From: Flavobacterium bizetiae
GTDB taxonomy: Bacteria; Bacteroidota; Bacteroidia; Flavobacteriales; Flavobacteriaceae
Direction of reading: 5' to 3'
Length of the DNA: 46,056 nucleotides
NCBI RefSeq assembly: GCF_902804475.1
Contig: NZ_CADCSU010000056.1
Coordinates: forward strand, 1-46,056
This document shows, piece after piece, positions 41,833 through 46,056 of the stretch (position 1 is its first letter; every line of letters starts with the position of its first letter). Under the pieces are notes generated by a model. The model searched no databases. It saw only the letters and a list, made by a program, of their open reading frames with translations, and was not told the DNA's origin. The position numbers and the translations under genes are program-made.

Positions 41833-42849
41833 TTATTTATTCCTCACTTTTTGTTCCCATTTCCAGGCGCTTGCCATTGCTTCGTCTAAACTTAGTTCAG
41901 CCTTCCACCCTAAGACATTATTTGCCTTATCTGTATTTGCATAAGCTTCAGTAATATCTCCCTCACGACGAGGCTTAATTACGTACGGCAATTTTTTATC
42001 ACTTACTTTTTCAAAGCTATGAATGACTTCCAGAACAGAACTTCCTTTTCCTGTTCCTAAATTGAAAGTTTCAACTTTTGCCAAATTCTTTTTATTCAGT
42101 AAACGCTGTAACGCAATTACGTGTGCTTTTGCCAAATCTACAACATGAATATAATCACGAACTGCAGTTCCGTCAGGCGTTGGATAATCATCTCCAAAAA
42201 CTGATAATTCATTACGTAATCCTACTCCTGTTTGCGTAATAAAAGGTACTAAATTTTGAGGAACTCCTAATGGTAATTCTCCAATTTCAGTACTTGCATG
42301 CGCTCCAACCGGATTAAAATAACGTAATAAGATTGCGCTAATATTAGTTACTTTGGCTGTATCTGTAATGATTTCTTCTCCTATTTGCTTTGTGTTTCCG
42401 TAAGGAGACATTGCTGCCTGCACGGGAGCATCTTCTGTAATTGGCATTTTTTCGGCCTGACCGTAAACTGTACAAGAAGAACTAAAAATAAAACTTGCTT
42501 CAGGTTTTTGCTGTAATTCCTGTAACAAATAAACCAGCGAAGCAATATTGTTTTCATAATACAATAAAGGCTGCTCAACACTTTCTCCCACTGCTTTTGA
42601 AGCTGCAAAATGAATTACTCCAGTAACATCGTTATGCTTTTTAAAGAAATCCTGAACTGACGCTTTTTCTCTTAAATCTAATTTTTCGAATAAAGGCGTT
42701 TTTCCTGTAATAGCCGTAATTCCTTTTAAAACCTCTTCTGAAGAGTTCGAAAGATTATCAATTATCACTACTTCAAAGCCTTCGTTTTGCAATTCGACTA
42801 CAGTGTGAGAACCAATAAATCCTAATCCTCCTGTTACTAATACTTTCAT
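41833..42849 (-). CDS. galE: UDP-glucose 4-epimerase
   Basis: Interconverts UDP-glucose and UDP-galactose for surface polysaccharide and galactose metabolism. It is 338 residues, the family size. The NAD-binding motif is TGGLGFIGSHT (6-16). Ser124/Ser125 (FSSSCTVYG), Tyr150 and Lys154 (SPYGNTKQIGE) form the catalytic set. LRYFNPVGAHAS and DYIHVVDLAKAHV are diagnostic. It is the last gene of a three-gene operon with a DegT-type aminotransferase and an NTF2-like protein, 16 nt after the latter. Confidence 0.95.
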   Translation of the reverse strand: MKVLVTGGLGFIGSHTVVELQNEGFEVVIIDNLSNSSEEVLKGITAITGKTPLFEKLDLREKASVQDFFKKHNDVTGVIHFAASKAVGESVEQPLLYYENNIASLVYLLQELQQKPEASFIFSSSCTVYGQAEKMPITEDAPVQAAMSPYGNTKQIGEEIITDTAKVTNISAILLRYFNPVGAHASTEIGELPLGVPQNLVPFITQTGVGLRNELSVFGDDYPTPDGTAVRDYIHVVDLAKAHVIALQRLLNKKNLAKVETFNLGTGKGSSVLEVIHSFEKVSDKKLPYVIKPRREGDITEAYANTDKANNVLGWKAELSLDEAMASAWKWEQKVRNK

Positions 42850-42865
42850 TTTGTGGTTGTTTTTA

Positions 42866-43306
42866 TTATGTAGTTAATTTGTATGCTTGTCTGGCAATCA
42901 AAATCCAGTTATTTTTTTGCTTTTGCCAAACAAGCATTATTCCTATTTTAATATCTCTGTCAATTCCGTCATCTTTAGTGTGCGCCGAAAGAACGTGTCT
43001 CACTATCGCTACATCATTTTGAATCGATATGGTTTGATTTTGAAAATCTATAGTAACGAAATCCGATTTTCCGCTTACGATTCCGTCTATAAATTCTGTC
43101 TGATTTTGAAAATTACCATTCGAATGAACGTAACTCAAATTTTTAGAAGTCAACGTTTTTAATTTTGCACCATCAGCATCAATCATTGCTTTACGCAAAA
43201 TTTCAACCTGATTACTGACTGCTGTTTCTTCTTTAGCATTCGATTTTTGAGCAAAAACCGAAAACTGAAGCAGCATCATTAAAATTAAAAAACGAAAACT
43301 TTTCAT
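42866..43306 (-). CDS. Exported NTF2-like (DUF4440) protein
   Basis: A 146-residue protein with a signal peptide at 1-19 (ending FSVFAQ) and a single NTF2-like/SnoaL domain. EILRKAMIDADGAKLKTLTS opens the cone-shaped fold. LSYVHSNGNFQNQTEF and VRHVLSAHTKDDG follow, and it ends LVWQKQKNNWILIARQA. The Ser-Tyr-Val-His and Val-Arg-His positions are typical of this subgroup. Function is unknown; the fold often binds small hydrophobic ligands. It lies 2 nt after the DegT gene and 16 nt before galE, so it is co-transcribed with sugar genes. Confidence 0.88.
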   Translation of the reverse strand: MKSFRFLILMMLLQFSVFAQKSNAKEETAVSNQVEILRKAMIDADGAKLKTLTSKNLSYVHSNGNFQNQTEFIDGIVSGKSDFVTIDFQNQTISIQNDVAIVRHVLSAHTKDDGIDRDIKIGIMLVWQKQKNNWILIARQAYKLTT

Positions 43307-43308
43307 AA

Positions 43309-44442
43309 TTATTTATTCAAAAACTCTAAAACAGCATCTGTAATAAATTTAATTTGCTCATCGTCAAGCTCTGTATGCATTGGTAAAGCAATAACTTCTT
43401 GTACTAATTGATTCGTAACCGGAAATTGCTCTTCTTTATAACGAGGATCAACATATGCTTTTTGAGAATGCAACGGAATTGGGTAATAAATCGCACACGG
43501 GATTTGCTTATCCTGCAAATGCTGCAATAAGGCATTTCTGTCTGCATCGATAATTCTCAATACATACTGATGAAAAACGTGATCATTTTCGTTTGCATCA
43601 AATTCCGGTGTAATAATATGTGCATTTCCTGCGAAAGCTGCATTGTATTTTGAAGCCGCTAAACGACGTGCAGTATTGTACTCATCTAAAAGTGGCAATT
43701 TCGCATTTAAAACTCCAGCCTGAATACTATCTAAACGAGAATTTACTCCCACAACATCATGGTGGTAACGCTCGTACATTCCGTGATTTACGATTCCGCG
43801 AATGATGTGTGCCAATTTATCGTCATTAGTAAAAATTGCTCCACCATCTCCATAACATCCTAAGTTTTTAGAAGGAAAAAATGAAGTTGCAGCAACGTGA
43901 CCAATTACCCCTACTTTACTTTTTGTACCTGATTTCGAAATATAATCAGCACCAATTGCTTGTGCATTATCTTCGATTACATATAAATTATGTTCTGCAG
44001 CAATTTCCATAATCGCATCCATATTAGCCGCGCGACCAAATAAATGTACCGGAACAATTGCTTTTGTTTTTGGCGTAATTGCTTTTTTAATTGCGTCAAT
44101 ATCAATGTTCATATTCGTCATATCAACATCAACCAAAACCGGAGTTAATTGCAATAAAGCAATAACCTCAACAGTTGCAGCAAAAGTAAAATCGGCAGTA
44201 ATTACTTCGTCGCCTGGTTTTAAATCTAATCCCATCATGGCAATTTGCAAAGCATCAGTACCATTTGCACACGGAATTACGTGTTTTGCTCCTAAATAGT
44301 CTTCAAGATTTTTTTGAAATTGATGAACCAATGGTCCATTTATATAAGTATTTGTATCTAAAACTTCTTGAATCGAAGCATCAACGGTAGTTTTTATTTT
44401 TTCGTATTGACTCTTTAAGTCAACCATTTGAATTTTTTTCAT
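43309..44442 (-). CDS. DegT/DnrJ/EryC1/StrS family sugar aminotransferase
   Basis: A 377-residue PLP enzyme that aminates a keto-sugar nucleotide, usually for LPS, glycan or glycoprotein sugars. KIQMVDLKSQYEKI is the N-terminal family motif. ANGTDALQIAM, ADFTFAATVEVI, PVHLFGRAANMDAI and EDNAQAIGAD surround the cofactor. PLP is held by Lys192 in SFFPSKNLGCYGDGGA. NSRLDSIQAGVLNAKL follows. The longer frame from 44505 starts with TTG in the promoter and is rejected. It is first in the operon with the NTF2-like gene and galE. Confidence 0.94.
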   Translation of the reverse strand: MKKIQMVDLKSQYEKIKTTVDASIQEVLDTNTYINGPLVHQFQKNLEDYLGAKHVIPCANGTDALQIAMMGLDLKPGDEVITADFTFAATVEVIALLQLTPVLVDVDMTNMNIDIDAIKKAITPKTKAIVPVHLFGRAANMDAIMEIAAEHNLYVIEDNAQAIGADYISKSGTKSKVGVIGHVAATSFFPSKNLGCYGDGGAIFTNDDKLAHIIRGIVNHGMYERYHHDVVGVNSRLDSIQAGVLNAKLPLLDEYNTARRLAASKYNAAFAGNAHIITPEFDANENDHVFHQYVLRIIDADRNALLQHLQDKQIPCAIYYPIPLHSQKAYVDPRYKEEQFPVTNQLVQEVIALPMHTELDDEQIKFITDAVLEFLNK

Positions 44443-44502
44443 TTTCAATATATTTTTAAAATTAAAGACCCGTTTTGTAATCAGAATCTCTAAAAGGAAG
44501 AA

Positions 44503-44533
44503 CAAAAATAGTTATTTAATACCTTCAAACCAA
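44503..44533 (-). promoter_or_regulatory. DegT-galE operon promoter
   Basis: On the minus strand TTG (44533-44531), a 20-nt spacer and TATTTTTG (44510-44503). The predicted leader to the ATG at 44442 is about 57 nt. Confidence 0.6.
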
Positions 44534-44578
44534 TGAAAATAATCGAAAGAACCGTAATTTAGCCACAAAAATAAACAG

Positions 44579-45808
44579 ATGCTTTTTCTATATAATTTAG
44601 TTATTTCTATTGCGGGGTTTTTTCTGAAAATTGTAGCACTTTTTAGTCCGAAAATTAAACTTTTTGTAGCCGGTAGGAAAAATGTTTTTTCTATTCTGGA
44701 AGAAAAAATAAAACCCTCAGATAAAACTATTTGGTTCCACTCAGCCTCACTTGGCGAATACGAACAAGGCTTACCCGTAATCGAAAAAATCAAAGAAAAA
44801 TATCCTAACCATAAAATTATCCTTACTTTTTTCTCTCCTTCAGGTTACGAAGTACGCAAAAACAATACAGTTGCAGACGTTACTGTTTATTTGCCATTAG
44901 ACACTAAAAGTAATGCGAAGAAGTTTTTAAAATTAGCGCATCCTGAATTGGCATTCTTTATTAAATATGAATTCTGGCTGAATTATTTAAAAGAATTAGA
45001 AACAAGCAAAACTCCTACCTATTTAATTTCAGGGATTTTCAGAGACAATCAGATGTTTTTTAAATGGTATGGCGGTTTTTACCGAAAAGCATTAAAAGCG
45101 TTCACCTATTTTTTTGTTCAGAATGAAAGTTCAAAACAAAAAATTGAAGCGATTGGTTTTCACAATGTAATTGTTTCCGGTGATACACGTTTTGATCGTG
45201 TAAATGCTATTTTAGAAAGAGACAATACACTTGACTATATTGAAAATTTCAAAAATAATGCACCTACTATAGTAATAGGAAGCTCGTGGCCAAAAGACGA
45301 AGCTTTATTAGCCGAATATATTAATCAGGCACCGGATCATGTAAAATTCATTATTGCTCCGCACAACATCAAAGCAGATCAAATAGCGGGTTTAAAAAGT
45401 CAAATTACAAAATCGACTATATTATTTTCAGAAAAAGAGCAACAGGATTTATCAAAATTCAATGTCTTTATTATAGATACAATAGGATTACTAACTAAAA
45501 TCTACAGTTACGGCACGATAGCTTATGTAGGAGGAGGTTTTGGCAATCCGGGGATTCATAATATTCTGGAACCGGCTACATTTGGAATACCAATTGCAAT
45601 TGGCCCTAATTACTCTAATTTTGCAGAAGCAGTTCAATTAGTTGCACTTCAGGGATGTATTGTAATTTCTAACAACAATGAATTAAAAGAAAGTCTGGAT
45701 CGTTTACTTAACGATCATAATTTTCTTGAAGAAAAAAGTCGCATTTGCAGATCTTATATTCAGGACAATACAGGAGCAACAAATACCATTATGAATATCG
45801 TTTCTTAA
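44579..45808 (+). CDS. waaA: 3-deoxy-D-manno-octulosonic acid (Kdo) transferase
   Basis: Adds Kdo to lipid A precursor at the cytosolic face of the inner membrane, a key step of LPS core synthesis. At 409 residues it is near the family size (~425). The N-terminal segment (about 3-24) is a membrane anchor. WFHSASLGEYEQGLPVIEKI is the family signature. LTFFSPSGYEV, FFIKYEFWLNYLKEL, VSGDTRFDRV, GSSWPKDE and AYVGGGFGNPGIHNILEPAT follow in order. It is divergent from the sugar aminotransferase operon, with a 136-nt shared upstream region. TAATTTAG at 44555 is only a poor -7 match. Confidence 0.95.
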   Translation: MLFLYNLVISIAGFFLKIVALFSPKIKLFVAGRKNVFSILEEKIKPSDKTIWFHSASLGEYEQGLPVIEKIKEKYPNHKIILTFFSPSGYEVRKNNTVADVTVYLPLDTKSNAKKFLKLAHPELAFFIKYEFWLNYLKELETSKTPTYLISGIFRDNQMFFKWYGGFYRKALKAFTYFFVQNESSKQKIEAIGFHNVIVSGDTRFDRVNAILERDNTLDYIENFKNNAPTIVIGSSWPKDEALLAEYINQAPDHVKFIIAPHNIKADQIAGLKSQITKSTILFSEKEQQDLSKFNVFIIDTIGLLTKIYSYGTIAYVGGGFGNPGIHNILEPATFGIPIAIGPNYSNFAEAVQLVALQGCIVISNNNELKESLDRLLNDHNFLEEKSRICRSYIQDNTGATNTIMNIVS

Positions 45809-45853
45809 GCGATTTATTCAAAAAATATAGTATTTACTGTCGTTATTATTTAT

Positions 45854-45877
45854 AAAAGAGCTTAAATGAGCTCTTTT
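45854..45877 (+). terminator. waaA terminator
   Basis: AAAAGAGCT (45854-45862) pairs perfectly with AGCTCTTTT (45869-45877), loop TAAATG, with a T tract. Confidence 0.75.
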
Positions 45878-46056
45878 TCGCTTTTTGAGCTTATCAAATA
45901 ATGGATCAAAAACAAAATAAACTGCAAGGAAGAGAATAGAAACAGCCAATTCTCTTATTGAATATTCAACAAAAAATAATTTATTCGAAAAATACAACAA
46001 TATAACATAACTTTAGCATTGTGGCATATTATTTGATAACTAAGATAATCGTGAGC

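Noticed and set aside
45818..46000. 60-residue minus-strand ORF with one hydrophobic stretch
   Set aside because: It begins with TTG, has no clear promoter and contains the waaA terminator hairpin; a small membrane protein cannot be fully excluded.
1..46056. tRNA, rRNA, riboswitch or prophage
   Set aside because: Read by eye on both strands, no T-loop and acceptor pairing, rRNA segment, known aptamer core, integrase or structural phage gene was seen. A covariance-model scan would be the decisive test.

Overview
The window looks like a chromosomal segment of a Flavobacterium-like member of the Bacteroidota. The evidence is low G+C, almost no Shine-Dalgarno sequences, A-rich leaders, many copies of the Bacteroidota sigma-factor -7 box TAnnTTTG just upstream of genes, a type IX secretion plug protein, and gene content typical of flavobacteria. 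No phage, insertion sequence, CRISPR array, tRNA or rRNA was seen. Coding regions are mostly ordinary housekeeping genes; the unusual material lies between the genes.

Layout. 1-9.7 kb: gpmI, a DUF445 membrane protein, map plus a methyltransferase, a large SNF2-type helicase, the T9SS plug protein and apaG. 9.8-18.7 kb: pruA, a secreted CocE-type hydrolase, a LytS/LytR-type two-component pair, an unrecognised 267-residue protein, a Tat-exported alkaline phosphatase and rsmG. 18.8-27 kb: a three-histidine-box fatty acid desaturase, aspartate aminotransferase, a DUF2383 helical-bundle protein, a DHFR/RibD-like protein, a lipoprotein, a U32 family protein and a secreted lysine-rich protein. 27-35 kb: a tightly packed operon (small membrane protein, purT, DUF6370 protein, Crp/Fnr regulator), then the glyoxylate-bypass pair aceB-aceA divergent from a RamB-like regulator. 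35-46 kb: pirin, a 4Fe-4S mono-cluster protein, YceI, an AraC regulator, a DUF983 protein, fabD, a toxin-antitoxin-like pair, a DMT exporter, a sugar-nucleotide operon (DegT aminotransferase, NTF2-like protein, galE) and the divergent Kdo transferase waaA.

Two regulatory arrangements stand out. First, pirin and yceI share a near-perfect 16-nt palindrome (CTTAATCTAGGTTAAG) exactly 22 nt upstream of a TAnnTTTG box, which predicts a site centred near -41.5 and points to an activator-controlled regulon. Second, the space between aceBA and its RamB-like regulator holds the perfect palindrome AGCGAACGTTCGCT beside the aceB promoter, and the regulator's own promoter predicts a leaderless mRNA.

The intergenic DNA contains at least four dispersed, structured repeat families: (1) a G+C-rich family with conserved ends and an exchangeable central hairpin (21248, 26805, 35394); (2) a MITE-like element with 29-nt terminal inverted repeats (35075-35327, shorter relative at 26948-27050); (3) nested inverted repeats built from GCCACGAATT and GCCACAGATT words (29713-29890, 36775-36907, 37639-37817, with fragments elsewhere); (4) a CCATATAAG/AAGTTCATTTAA element at gene ends (1617, 4837). 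Words like these are familiar from flavobacterial intergenic DNA, but I know of no established function for them.
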